64,000 nt of DNA from positions 7,398,110-7,462,109 of the forward strand of contig JASKMD010000008.1 of NCBI GenBank assembly GCA_030144725.1, written 5' to 3'. Positions 24,477 to 35,969 of the stretch are shown one piece after another. Below the pieces are notes generated by a model. That model was not told the origin of the DNA. It made no database searches and saw nothing but the letters and a program-made list of their open reading frames with translations. Source of the stretch: Haematococcus lacustris (taxonomy: Eukaryota > Chlorophyta > Chlorophyceae > Chlamydomonadales > Haematococcaceae). Numbering within the stretch: the first letter of the stretch is position 1; every line of letters begins with the position of its first letter. The position numbers and the translations under genes were made by a program.

Positions 24477-27169
24477 ATGTCCTTCATCGCTCACAAATTC
24501 TGGAGCCTATGCATGGCAGCCGGCATGCCAGCTCAACCCCATGCCCCGCACCGCCCCAGCCTAGCCCCCTTGGGCCCCATGGCCCCCTTCACTCACACCG
24601 GCAGCCTGGCTCAGCATGCAGCCCACCATGGGCTCAGCCTGCACCCCCGCCTGGGTTCAGCCGCCGCCCGCTGCCTGCTCCCTCCCCCCCCCCCCTTGGC
24701 CCCTACCGCAGCCGTTAGCTCCTGGCAGCCGCCATCACCATGTGCTCGGCACTGGGCGAGCACATCGCTGGGGTACGCTGTGACTCACAGCCGGCAGCTG
24801 CTGAGCAGCTTCCTGCAGGGCGTGCACCATGCCACAGCACAGGGTCTGGGGACAGCCGCAGCCGCCGCAGCAGCCCTGGTCAGTACTGCCAGCTGGCCAG
24901 GGCAGAGCCATGCAGTCCCTGCCACCACCACCACCACCACCAGCACCACCACCCTCACCGCTTGCGCGAGGCAAGGATCAGCAGGGGCAGGGCCGGGGTC
25001 TGCCGGAGTGGCAGAGCGTGGGTTGATGGCAGGGGCAGGGTTGGGCTCAGCAGCCGTGTGTGGAGCCAAGGCATTGGGGGGCCTCCGTGCCCTGACCACT
25101 GCAGCAGCAGCAGGTGGCGGCACTGGGTCAGGGGGTGTGCTGAGCCCACCCCCCACCCGGTGGGGTGCTTGGGGGCGTGTGCAGCTGCTGCTGCTGAGCC
25201 TGGGGGCGAGTGTGGGGGCCTGGGTAGTCAGTGTAGGGGAGGGGTGGGACCAGGTGGGCCTGCTGCTGTCCTCCACCCCGCGCACCGTGAGGACTGCGGC
25301 GTGGGCACTGCGGGCAGGCCTGTCATACAAACGCTTCAGCACACTGCATGGCGGAGAGGACCCAGAAAGTGAGGAGGCTGGGTGGGGTGGGTGGGATGGG
25401 GTGAGGCTGGGTGGGGTGGGGTGGCTGGGTGGGGGGCCCTTGGGAGGGAGGAGGGAGGAGGGAGGAGGGAGGAGGGAGGAGGGAGAGGGTGGAAGAGGGC
25501 AATTGAGGGCAGGGCAGTGGGTGAGGCATGAGGTGGGCCTGGTGACTTGTGAAGGCAGGGGAGGCGGACAGTGAGGCGAGGTGGTGGATGGGTGGGTTTG
25601 GGACCCAGGGCCCCTGGCCTGCCTGCTGCAGGTGAGGAGTACCAGGGGCAGCTGTCGGCACTGCACACATACTGGGCGCAGCAGCTGTTGCAAGTGTGCC
25701 GAGCCAATGGCGGGGTGTACATCAAGGCCGGCCAGTTTGCCTCAGCCTTCGGGGCGGTGCCGCGGGAGTACCGGGTGCAGCTGACCGGCCTGGAGGATAA
25801 GGTGGGCCCCCGGGGGGCGTGGGGCGCCCTGCCTGGCCCCTGACTGCCCGCATGCACGCACCTGCCCTCACCTGCCTGCCCTCACCCTCACCCTGCTTTG
25901 CCTCCACCTGTGCCAAGAGTGCCTGCCTGCCACCTAGGCCTGGGGCTGGCTGCCCAGGTCGGGCTCTGAAGGAGGGGATGGCCACCTGGCCTGCTGCCCT
26001 GCTGACCTGTCAAAGGGGGTGGTCCCTTGTCCTGCTGCCCTGCTGCCCTGCTGGTTTCAGGCCCAGCCGCGAGCATTCCGCGAGATACGAGAGGTGCTGC
26101 TGCAGGAGGTTGGGCCACGGGCCTTGGAGCAATTCCAGGAGTTTGACGAACTGCCCACTGCAGCAGCCTCCCTAGCTCAGGTCAGGCCTAAGGGGGGCAG
26201 GGGAGGGGAGGGGTGGCAATGGCGGGCCATGGCCTGAGCCACAGCCCAGCCCTGAGCCTGAGGGTGGCAGCAGGTCTAGGGGCAGGGCTGCTGGCTGCTG
26301 GCTGGCTGCTCCCAGTGTGGTGGCGGTGACAGAGCCTTTGCCTCTGGCTGCACACCACATGTCATGCCGGCCAACCAGGGTCTGTGGGCAGCTTTTTCGG
26401 CTTCTGGCTGCTGGGAGGGGTGCCACGAGCCCACCTGCTGCCCACCTGCTGCAGCCACTGCCCCCTGCCACAGGTGCACCGTGCTCGGCTAGTGAGCGGG
26501 GAGGAGGTGGCGGTGAAGCTGCAGTACCCCCGGCTGGCCATCAGCGTGGCGGCTGACCTGGCTGTCATGCACGCCGCCAGCGGGCTGGCCAGTCTGCTGT
26601 TTGCTGGCTCCTGGTCCCTGGGCTGGTTGGTGACGGAGCTGGAGAATAAGCTGGCTGTGGAGCTGGACTTCAGGTGGGGGCAGGGGGAGGGGGAGGGGGA
26701 GGGGGAGGGGGAGGGAGTGGGTTTGTTGTGACGGTGTGGTTGGTGTTACCCTGCTGCAGTATATGCTGTGGCTGCTGCTGCTCCTCACACGCTCAGGACT
26801 GAGCTAGACAATGCTCGTCGCCTGTCCAGCCTGCTGCGCGGCAACCCCCATGCTGCGGTGCCCAAGATGCATGAGGCGCTATGTGGGCGGCGGGTGCTGG
26901 TAATGGAATGGTGGGTATGGCCAGCCTGGGCAGGAGGCTGGGCCTGAATCCCCACAGTGCTGCTGCTGCCGCTGCTGCCGCTGCATGTGACGTCTCTGAC
27001 ATGTGGCGCCCTTGACAGCCAGGCAGGGTGACAGTCATTGCCACCAGCGCCAGCATCACCAGACAGGCGCCAAAGGTGACCCAACCCTCCCACAAACATC
27101 ACCCTGAGTATGGCCAGCACCACATGACCACGCCACACGCCAGGCAGTGTTGGGCTGCCTGGGTGCTCT

Positions 27170-27207
<38 letters not shown>

Positions 27208-30200
27208 TGCTGGCTGGCCTCAGGATTGCGGGCGCCAAGGTGAACGACAAGGCGGACATCAAGCAGCGGGGCATCAACCCGCACGCAGTGGGCCGCACCC
27301 TGGTCAAGCTGTTCGCAGAGCTCACCTTTGTGCACGGCTTCATGTGAGGGGCCCCTGGGGGGAGAGCGGGAGTGGGGGGACTGCTGGGGGGTGGGGGGCC
27401 AGGCCTTGCGTGGCGGGAGGCGTCTGGGGGCTGGGGGCTAGGAGGGGGCCAGGAGGGGGGCAGGAGGGGGGCAGGAGGGGGGCAGGAGGGGGCCAGGAGG
27501 GGGGCTGGCGGAGGGCAGAGGGGGGCTTTCTAGGAGTGGGGTGAGAGCGAGGGTGGCCTGCCCTGTGGTGCTGCTGCCCCTGGCCTTACCCTGGCTGGAG
27601 GCTTAGGCCTGCAGGCACCCCACACCTAAAAAGCCCCGTCCTGCCCCACGCCTGGCCCCTGCCTGCCTCCCGCATGCCCCATGCGTCTGCTGCCCTGCAG
27701 GGAGCCTGGACCTGGTCACGTCAGCCACCTGCTGCCCTGCTGCCCTCCTGCCCTGCAGGCATGCGGACCCCCACCCTGGCAACCTGATGGTGAGGGCCAA
27801 GGGGCGGCGCAGCTGGCTGCGGTGGCTGCTGAAGGGCAGTGCCCAGGACTACGAGGTGGTGGTGCTGGACCACGGCACCTACCTGGAGCTGCCCCCTGAC
27901 GTGCGCCAGCAGTTCTGCCAGCTGTGGGCATCATTCATCTTGCAGGAGAGGTATGTAGGCGGCTGTGCTAGCCTTTGAAGGCAGCAGCAGTAGCTCAGGG
28001 TGGGTGAGGCAGGTGCCTGGTGCCTCATGGTGCCATCAAGACAACCTAGAATGGAGGGCGGGGCGGGGCGGGGCGGGGCGGGGCGGGGCGGGGCGGGGCG
28101 GGGCGGGGCGGGGCGGGGCGGGGCGGGGCGGGGCGGGGCGGGGCGGGGCGGTGGGGCATGCCAAGGGGGTGCTAGTGTCAGCATCCTGACCCAAGCCCAG
28201 CCATCAGCTGTTGCCCTACTCACCGCCCACACTGCACAAAACTCTGGCTCAGCGTGTCGCCAGCAGCAGCGGGTTGAGCTGAGCTGAGCTGAGCCGACCT
28301 GCTGTGCAGCGGGCTGCAAGCTGAGATGTCTGAGGCAGTGGCGGGAGCGCGTGGCCCCCAGGTGCTGCCGCTGCTGCTCACCTCCTCTGCCACCAACAGG
28401 TGCGCGCCGCCACCTGCCAGCCAGCTTCCTGCCCACAAGGTGAAGTGCACCAGAGAGGCCACTCAATCACCCAGGCCATGGGACACCGCACCGCACCGCA
28501 CCGCACCGCACCGCACCGCACCGCACCGCACCGCACCGCACCGCACCGCACGGGGGGTGAAGGGAGTAGGCAGGCACTCGGCACGCAGGTTCACCAGGGG
28601 TGACAGCAGCAGCTTAGGCTCAGTGCAGCAGCCACTCAGGTCGGGAGCACGCAGTGTGGCCTGCACTGAGGGCTGAGGCTGCAGGGGGTTGCCTGCTGCT
28701 CGAGCCACTGCTGCTGGTGGTGCCTTGTGGTGCTGGCAGCTGGTGGCGCGGTGCTGCCTGGTTGAGGGTGCAGGTCACCGGGGTTTCTGCGGTGCCACAG
28801 CCTGCAATGGCAGTTCTGTGATGCCGACAAGACACGAATGATGAGAGCAGTGTAGTGATGACCCTGGAATTGATAAACAATGGCCCTAAACATTGGTTGA
28901 GAAACAATGGACCTAACCCCCTGACCCCGGAAATGCTGCTGCTGCGGCTGTGGTGGCGGCGGCAGTGGCAGCACTTACCCTGTGCCTGCCTCTGCCATGG
29001 GCCCAACAGCTCAGCTCTCTTGCTGTCCAGCCCATGGCTTGCTGGGCCTTACCCCCCTAGGGGCAGTGAAAGGTGCAGCTGGGCATGGTGGCAGCTGGGT
29101 ACATCAGCCTGAAGCAACCCAGCCCTGGGGCGGCAGGAAGCGCAGCAACAGCCTTGCAAGAGCTCTGCACAGCAGCGGGGATCGACAGCTCAGCCCAGCA
29201 CACCCCTGGGGCAGCAGGAAGCGCAGCAGCAGAGCCTGCCTGGGGGGCGCTGGCCTGCTGGCTGCAGGGTGGAGGAGCGGGCGTTGCAGCGGGCAGCAGG
29301 CATCTCAGGCTTTGGTGACATGGCTAACTTGCTGTCGGTAAGACAGCTGCAGCCCTCACCCCAACCCCCCCTCCTCCCACCCCCTTCCTTCCTCTCCTAC
29401 CTTCCCTCTCCTCTTCTTCCTCGCACCCCACCTCCTCCTTCACCTCTCTCCCCCCTTCCTCCCTCCTCCTTCCACTCTTCTGGTTACCGGCCCCGTGGAA
29501 GACCCCAGCATCTTGATCCCGGGATACCTTGCTTTGATGTTTCATTGTGGGGTGGCTGTGGAAGGAGAAGGGTGGGGGCCATGACACAAACATTCCGTCA
29601 ATATAGCCAATGTGTTGGCATGCAATGGGGGGGGTCAGCGTGTTATGTGTGATGATGTAATGTGCAGACTGCGCCACGGGACCTGGTGGAACTACTGCGC
29701 ATTCACACCGTCATTCGCTCAGTCAGCTCTCAGCTGGTGGGCTTGGCTGCCAGCCTTACCGCTTGAACCGCTCTCCCTCCCCTCCCCTCCCCTCCCCTCC
29801 CCTCCCCTCCCCTCCCCTCCCCTCCCCTCCCCTCCCCTCCCCTCCCCTCCCCTCCCCTCCCCTCCCCTCCCCTCCCCTCCCCTCCCCTCCCCTCCCGCAC
29901 AAACTTCTCTGTTTCCCCTTGCTGATCACACCACGGGGCATCCAAGCTGTGTGGTGTTGGCGACTGGCGGCAGGGGGTGAGCATGGAGGAACGCAAGCGC
30001 ATCTGCGCCTGGTACGCCGCCCAGGGCCTGCCGCCACGTTGGCAGCGGGCCGCACACATCAACATCCGCTTCAACCAACTGCTGTGTCGCATAAAGCTGT
30101 ATGCATTGCTGGTGAGCTGGTCAAGAGGGTGGAGCACCGCAACTAAAAGGAAACTGCAGGGTAGGGGTGGAAGAGTCACTTGCATTTCTGCAACACTTGC

Positions 30201-30243
30201 AGCAGGCTCCTCGCCTCCTTCCCTCACTCTCTCCCTCCTGTGA
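24477..30243 (+). CDS. ABC1/UbiB-family atypical kinase, ADCK1-like
   Basis: Atypical protein-kinase-like ATPase of mitochondria or plastids, linked in the family to lipid and quinone metabolism. Exons: 24477-25368, 25632-25801, 26061-26180, 26474-26673, 26797-26910, 27224-27343, 27759-27950, 28310-28399, 29268-29337, about 29668-29737 and about 29974-30243 (end uncertain). Signature elements: GGVYIKAGQFA (the KxGQ motif, near residue 330), PTAAASLAQVHRA (alanine-rich loop), EEVAVKLQYP (ATP lysine), FMHADPHPGNLMV (catalytic/metal Asn) and VVLDHGTYLELP, where DHG replaces DFG as in ADCK1. The C-terminal exons (PRDLVELLRIHTVIRSVSSQ, FNQLLCRIKLYAL) also follow ADCK1. About 250 N-terminal residues are low-complexity with a possible transit peptide and a hydrophobic segment (LLLLSLGASVGAWVVSV). 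Introns carry several G-rich 5-bp microsatellites. Family confident; last two exons less so. Confidence 0.88.
27177..27205. repeat. (TG)n microsatellite
   Basis: About 14 TG units just upstream of the acceptor at 27223, in an ABC1 kinase intron. Confidence 0.9.
28057..28152. repeat. (GGGGC)n microsatellite in a kinase intron
   Basis: About 19 uninterrupted GGGGC units on the transcribed orientation of the ABC1 kinase intron. It could form G-quadruplexes in the pre-mRNA; that is inference. Confidence 0.95.
28487..28550. repeat. (CCGCA)n microsatellite
   Basis: About 13 units, in the ABC1 kinase intron between 28399 and 29268. Confidence 0.9.
29775..29896. repeat. (CCCCT)n microsatellite
   Basis: About 24 units on the plus strand, between the last two proposed exons of the ABC1 kinase gene. 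It is a polypyrimidine tract in the transcript and G-rich on the template. Confidence 0.95.
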
Positions 30244-30602
30244 TCCATCACTTCCAACTACCTACCAATCTGTTTGGGTGTATGAACTCAATTGGGAATG
30301 TATGAACTCAATTGGGTGTATGAACCCACATTACGGCAAGACAACTTGTGGCGAGACAAGTTTTGACATCTCAGCCCTAGTCCTAGTCCTGCACAGGCTC
30401 CGCAATCATCGTGGTTGCAGCCCGGAGCGCTGTGCTGTCTCCTGCTCACAGGCGGCATGGCGCTCTTACAACGCGACTAAGGTTACGCTGGCGCGAGGCT
30501 GGGGCGCGGTGTACAACCTATTTGAACCTGTGTTGTTTCCTTGCAGTTGACCAGGGCCGGTCCCTCGCGGTGCGAGCTTCTGCATATTCTTGCCAAGTGT
30601 TT

Positions 30603-31510
30603 TGATCCCTTCAGCCCTCATGCTACACCAAAATAAAGCACGAGTTGTAATCAAACACAGGCTGCGACCTCATTGTTGTAAAAGCTACTGCTAGTGTGCC
30701 TACCGTACTCTCCCTTTTGATTCCCTATCCTGAATCGTTTTTTGTCCTTCGGGAAACCGGGAATGATTTAACAATGTATTTTTCTGGTCTTTCGGGAAGT
30801 AGTCAAACAATTAGTTGACCTTGACGAAAGTGTCAGCAATGGACCAGTTTGTGGCCCGGGGCATCAGTGCCGCCGATGCAGCTGATAATCTGCACCGCGA
30901 GCTCCTTATGCACGATGAACAACTCTTTCAAATGTCTCTCGATCGTCAAGCCGCAATGATTGATCTTACCGCATCGCCCAGCACACCTCCTGCTCTCGCA
31001 CGCACCGGCAACGCGTATGAGAACTGGTGGCAACCTGCTAGGATTCAGCCCACCCTGGGCTGGGCCAGGGGGAGGTGGGCCGGGCTGGGGCAAAGGCTGG
31101 GGTCACAGGACAGGCAAGGGTGGCAACCAGGCTGGCAAGGCGGGCAAGGCGGGGTGCTTGCTTTGGCCAAGGCAGCAGAATGAGTGGCTGCAGGAGTACG
31201 CAAATCTGAATGCTCCAAGGCAGATGACGAGATAGGCCACTAGAAGAGAGACCACGACAGTTGACAATGTCAATCATCTGATTTTGATGCGAGATTATTG
31301 GGGTGCACGAAGACGTTCTCAAAATAAACTTTCGACGTACTTTGGCCATCGGGGAACTTGAAACAAGAAAAAAATATGGCTCGGGAATAGTATTTTGATT
31401 ATAGTTTTCGAGGCCTCGGGAATCAAAAGGGAGAGTACGGTAATGCCCACTTCAACTCAGCCATTTTGGGTGTGTGAGCCTCCAGGTCCACTACTAGCTA
31501 GAGCTCTAAC
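30603..31510 (-). mobile_element. Fanzor family A 3'-end copy, split by a nested MITE
   Basis: Minus-strand copy of the last part of the family A 3' flank, from GATCAAAAC-type terminus at 30603 to the AGAGCTC stem at about 31510. It is interrupted at 30703-31440 by another element. Removing that element restores colinearity with 7683-7845. No coding sequence of Fanzor remains. Confidence 0.8.
30703..31440. mobile_element. 738-bp TA-target element with 23-bp terminal inverted repeats
   Basis: Perfect inverted ends beginning CCGTACTCTCCCTTTTGA (23 bp identical) and a TA duplication (30701-30702 and 31441-31442). The unoccupied site is visible in the sister sequence near 7784 (GTGCCTAATGCCC), which proves both boundaries. 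The interior has a short plus-strand frame starting at 30839 (MDQFVARGISAADAADNLHR) that is not a recognisable transposase, and several CGGGAA motifs. TA target and short ends fit a non-autonomous Tc1/mariner-like or similar element. Confidence 0.85.
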
Positions 31511-31654
31511 TGGGCAATAACACGATGGTTTGCACGGAGAGTGAGAAGTCACAGAGACAGTTTGCACGCCACTTTGCACGCCCGCGTGCAAAACATTGAA
31601 TAACCTAAAAAAAGGGCCGGTTATTTTGGGCTCTCACTGAGAGAGTCTCAGTGG
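31511..31654. other. No feature seen between the family A remnant and the recombinase element
   Basis: Short AT-richer stretch with an internal inverted-looking GAGAG motif; nothing supported. Confidence 0.3.
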
Positions 31655-33405
31655 ATGGGCGGGCAAGGCAGCGGCCGCAAGCGCAAGGCCAACGCTGAGG
31701 CCAACGCCGAGGCCGACGCCGAGGCGGATACTAGCAATGGCGATGCAAGGTGGGGTTCCGCAGTGGATATGCGAGGTGGGGTTGCGCAGTGGATGTGCGT
31801 GTGTGGATGCGGTGCGGTGCAGCGTTGTGCATGTGCAGGGATCCAGAGCAGCTAACAACAGAGCAGCTGCAGCACGTCTTGCAGATAAGACAGCAACAAC
31901 GCAAACCCAATACAGCCATCGCATACAACACTCAATTGTGCAAGATTAAGAAGAGGAAGGGTGGGACTTCGACGCGTTGGACATTGGTACGTGCCGGATG
32001 GTGCTGGTGGAACTGCTCCGCATGGCCAAGGATGGTACAATGGTGGGTTCACAGCACGAGTGCAAGAACTGTGAGTGCACAATGAAGGAATGGATGAAGG
32101 ATGGGGGTGTCCTTGCAGAAGCGGTCAACATGGAAGCAAATGTACTCCGCTCTGCAAAAACAATTTGACCAGTGTCAACTTCTGGCTGGGGTGAGCACAG
32201 CAAAGAAGCTGGTAGATGACAACCAGTTCAGACTGGTGTACGAAGCCATCAATTCGATTGTGGATGGACCGGACGTGCGGTCTGGGGATGATCCTCAAGC
32301 TGGCTCAGCAGGTGCAACTCTGCTGCATTGCTGCCAATTGTACAAGCTGTCTAGCTGCCAGCCTGCCGCCCCGATGCCAACCTAATGCTAGGCTACCAGC
32401 AATGCTCTTAGACGTGCTTAGGCCCTGATACTAGCATGTGCCCCATGGCCTAATGCCCTTGCTGCCCTACTGCCCCCACCTCCATTGCTGCCACACATGC
32501 GCACATGGCCATGCTCTCAGGCAATGTGATGGCAATGAAGGATCTGCAGCAGCTCGCCCATGCCTTAAACTTGCAACCTGGGCCCAAGGCAGCTTTGATG
32601 TTGTAAGTGTTATACTTGTTATGATGCAAGTGTCTTATGTGCAAGTGTCTTATGTGCAAGTGTCTTATGATGCAAGTGTCTTACATGGCTTATGTCGCCC
32701 TACCTCCATTGTCTTGCCTCTACTGTATAGGAGCCTCATGCTTGTCTGTTGGGCTGGCTGCTGCCGCAATGACGATGCTCGCTGGCTGCATCTAGCTGAC
32801 ATGCGTGAGCCCCGACTGTTGCCTTTCGTCGGGCCCAACGCTTGCCATCTCTTTGGCTTTGTGCTACGCGGTGGCAAGGTCCAAAAGGCGGTGTGTGCTA
32901 CTATGTATAGAAGCAGGCTCATGCATAATGCTGATGCTTATAATCTGTTGTCTCTGTCCTTACAGAACAACAAGCCCAAGTACATCAGCTTTGTCAGGGG
33001 CAAGGAGCCCTTCATGTGCCCTGTCAGAGCCATTGGACTGCTGCTGTTTGAAAAGTACGTCAATGGAGGCATGAAGTTTCCTGATCCCGCTAACACAAAG
33101 GAATGGTGAGGATTATGTTGACATGGGGGTGGCAAAGGTATCAGTGGCACTAGGAGAGGGCGGGAGGGCAGGGTGTGGTTGTGGGGCGGCCCATGATGCT
33201 AACCCATGCCCGCACATCCTGTGTTTGTGCCTTGTGCAGGCGCGATGAGGCCTTTTTCACCGTTGAGGACCCCACTCGAGCCGCTAACTACGACACTGTG
33301 CGTAAGGATTTCAATCACCTCAAGCAAGCAGAGGGAATGACTTTCCCAAGGTCCTACATGCCATGCGCGAGTCTGTGGCATTTCTTCTCATTGAGCTAGG
33401 GTGAG
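31655..33405 (+). pseudogene. Crypton-like tyrosine recombinase, frame-broken
   Basis: Predicted DNA recombinase of a Crypton-type mobile element. Exon-like blocks in order: MGGQGSGRKRKANAEANAEA (31655), PEQLTTEQLQHVLQIRQQQR (about 31840), a shifted block WDFDALDIGTCRMVLVELL (about 31964), QKRSTWKQMYSALQKQFDQC, then VCWAGCCRNDDARWLHLADM (about 32740, candidate first catalytic Arg). Next are ISFVRGKEPFMCPVRAIGLL (about 32985), FPDPANTKEW, RDEAFFTVEDPTRAANYDTV and, after a one-base shift near 33345, the HxxR box in KVLHAMRESVAFLLIELG. The CPV-(G/R)A...FPD...W pattern is typical of the Crypton/Ndc10-like group. Two frame disruptions (about 31960 and 33345) and no clear catalytic tyrosine downstream suggest a decayed copy, unless they are sequencing errors or unseen introns. 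Confidence 0.65.
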
Positions 33406-33749
33406 TAAGCCTCCATAATGACAATGCCACACACTACGCTAATCATTTGCAGTCCACACACATGTCGCTCGCCCACATAGCCCCATGAACATCATTGGGA
33501 CAGCTGGTTTGGTTGCTCTTGTCCAGCTCAGGTGCCAGCCCTGCAGCAGTTGCCCTGGCCAGGCTCCTGCCCAGCCCAGCTGCCAGCCCTGCAGCAGGTG
33601 CCCTGGCCAGGCGCCAGCCCAGCCCAGCTGCCAGCCCTGCAGCAGGTGCCCAGCCAAGGGTTACCATGCAGCACCTGCCCAGCCAAGGGGCCAGCCTTGG
33701 AGGCACCACAAGTCAGGCTAGCTCCACGGTCAGCGGTAGGAAGAGCCAT

Positions 33750-34428
33750 AGACATGGGCAGGAGGCGTGGATGAGCAACGTCAACAGCATACCTGCAGCT
33801 GTTAGAGAATGGCAAGAGGGTGGCGGCTTAAGGCAGCCGTTAGAAGCTTTGGAAAGTCAGCCGGGAAGGTTGGCCCGTCATCCAGCGTCAGCGCAGTATT
33901 GCTACCCTCACGGACACAGCTGTAGTTGTGCAAGCAGAGGCTGATGCACACTTCCAACAACTGGCAGCTGCCTCAGGTGGTCCCAATAAGAAGCGCACCA
34001 GCCGAGCGTGGTCAGGGTACCTGGCATGGCTCGAGGAGGCCTATCCCCAGCAGGTCAGCGTGGCAAGGAGGTGGAAGCAGGACCCATCAGCAAGTGACGC
34101 CCAGGTCAATGCAATGCTTGCAGAGGCACGATTGCCCAAAGCAGTGCTTACAACACCTATGAAACAATTGCAGCAGACTCGAGCAGCCACTGGCAACGCA
34201 CCCCCTGCTGTCGGTTGGGCCAGAAAGCAGCTGGCTTTTCCCACAGCTCCGGACTCACAGCTGGTAGCAGGGGCTGGCCCCTCTGTTGGGCTGGCAGCTG
34301 CTAGGCTGGCTGCAGCACCACCAGAGGAAGCATGGGCTGCCCCCTCTGCTGGATCGGCAGCTAATGAGCTGGCAGCTAATGAGTATCACCACCAAATGAA
34401 TCAGGGGTTGGCCCCTCAACTGGGCTAG
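33750..34428 (+). CDS. Open frame linked to the recombinase element, unrecognised
   Basis: A long open stretch from about 33928 (no ATG at the start, so an internal exon or a frame-broken gene) containing FQQLAAASGGPNKKRTSRAW and SGYLAWLEEAYPQQVSVARR, then alanine-rich sequence to a TAG at 34426. A second overlapping frame (33495-33944) covers proline/alanine/glutamine-rich tandem text derived from GCCAGCCCTGCAGCAG repeats. It probably belongs to the same mobile element as the recombinase. No family recognised. Confidence 0.35.
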
Positions 34429-34457
34429 CGTCTGCACCACTACAAGGGGAAGCAGGG

Positions 34458-34805
34458 ATGACAGCAGACAGCGACATCGCAGCTGCAGCTGATGTGCTAG
34501 TGCTCGAAATATTGAAGGGGGTGAGGGATCAGACTGGGGCGGACGTGCAGCCACAGGTACTCAAGAACGTGGTCTCAAGGATAGCTACCAATGTGAAGAA
34601 AGAGGTGGCAAAGGCTCTTCGGCTGCCGTTGAAAGCTGATGCAGCTGGCAAGAAGCCGTTGAGCGGCTACGCATTGTTCAGCGGCATGAAGCGGGCAGAG
34701 ATTGGCAATGCTGCCATAGCAGCTGCATGGCAAGGCGCTGCGCAAGATGTGTACGCTGTTTATGCAGCAATTGTGAACAATCTGGAGGGACGGGCAGGCT
34801 ATTGA
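34458..34805 (+). CDS. 115-residue HMG-box-like protein
   Basis: ATG at 34458 to TGA at 34803. The C-terminal half reads KKPLSGYALFSGMKRAEIGN followed by a helix with AAWQGAAQDVYAVYAAIV. The KKPLSxYxLF start and the Trp and Tyr spacing resemble an HMG-box DNA-binding domain, though shorter than the usual 70 residues. The N-terminal half is predicted helical. Position directly after the recombinase remnant suggests an accessory protein of that element, but it could be an unrelated small gene. Confidence 0.45.
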   Translation: MTADSDIAAAADVLVLEILKGVRDQTGADVQPQVLKNVVSRIATNVKKEVAKALRLPLKADAAGKKPLSGYALFSGMKRAEIGNAAIAAAWQGAAQDVYAVYAAIVNNLEGRAGY

Positions 34806-34947
34806 CGTGCAGGCTAGGGAAGGGCCGGCTACTGTGAACACGGTGGTTGTATTGACGCAATAAGTGATGCATGGTGTTCATTTGCTTGGGTACCTTCCTT
34901 GCCTTCTTTGTAAGCGTATATAGCGCATATTATGTAAAGCGACTAGT

Positions 34948-35870
34948 ATGAGATGGCTACCACCACCACCACTAGCAGGGGCAGCTGCCCTACCACCACC
35001 CACCACCAGTTGTAGCCATGACCCCCTCACCCCTCTTGCTACCACCACTAGCAGGGGCAGCTGCCCTACCACCAGCTGTAGCCATGACCCCCTCACCCCT
35101 CTGGCTACCGCCACTAGCAGGGGCAGCTGCCCTACCACCAGCTGTAGCCATGACCCCTTCACCCCTCTGGCTACCACCACCATCATTACCACCACTAGCA
35201 GGGGCAGCTGCCCTACCAGCACCCACCACCAGCTGTAGCCATGACCCCCTAACCCCTCTTGCTACCACCACTAGCAGGGGCAGCTGCCCTACCACCACCC
35301 ACCACCAGCTGTAGCCATGACCCCCTCACCTCTCTGGCTACTACCACCACCACCACCACCACCACCATCACCACTACCACCACCACCACCACCACCACTA
35401 GCAGGGGCAGCTGCCCTACCACCACCCACCACCATCTGTAGCCATGACCCCCTCACCCCTCTTGCTACCACCACTAGCAGGGGCAGCTGCCCTACCACCA
35501 CCCACCACCAGCTGTAGCCATGACCCCCTCACCCCTCTTGCTACCACCACTAGCAGGGGCAGCTGCCCTACCACCACCCACCACCAGCTGTAGCCATGAC
35601 CCCCTCACCCCTCTGGCTACTACCACCACCACCACCTCCACCACCTCCACCACCACTAGCAGGGGCAGCTGCACTACCACCACCCACCACCAGCTGTAGC
35701 CATGATACCCTCACCCCTCTTGCTACCACCACCACCACCACTAGCAGGGGCAGCTGCCCTACCACCACCCACTACCAGCTGTAGCCATGACCCCCTCACC
35801 CCTCTTGCTACCACCATCATTACCACCACCAGCAGTGGCAGCTGCCCTACCACTAAAAGCCACCAACTGT
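34948..35870. repeat. Minisatellite, about 11 units of 65-130 bp
   Basis: Each unit holds TGTAGCCATGACCCCCTCAC, a short (ACC)n tract of varying length, CACTAGCAGGGGCAGCTGCC and CTACCACCACCCACCACCAG. Unit starts (GTAGCCATGA) fall near 35014, 35080, 35145, 35235, 35311, 35440, 35514, 35588, 35697 and 35782. Length varies through the (ACC)n part. Open frames on both strands are by-products. Confidence 0.9.
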
Positions 35871-35969
35871 AGTCATGAGACCCATATTGCAAATAGCAAA
35901 GCAGTTTCCCCTCCTTGCAACATGTCTTACAGCATGAATGTCCTACTTCGGAGTTTTGGTGCGCACTGT

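Noticed and set aside
24785..25857. Long minus-strand proline-rich frames over the first ABC1 kinase exon
   Set aside because: Shadow frames of a GC-rich coding exon and GGAGG repeats; the plus strand carries the conserved kinase sequence.
34948..35870. CRISPR-like array
   Set aside because: The repeated units are adjacent with no unique spacers, lengths vary through (ACC)n, and the genome is eukaryotic; it is a minisatellite.
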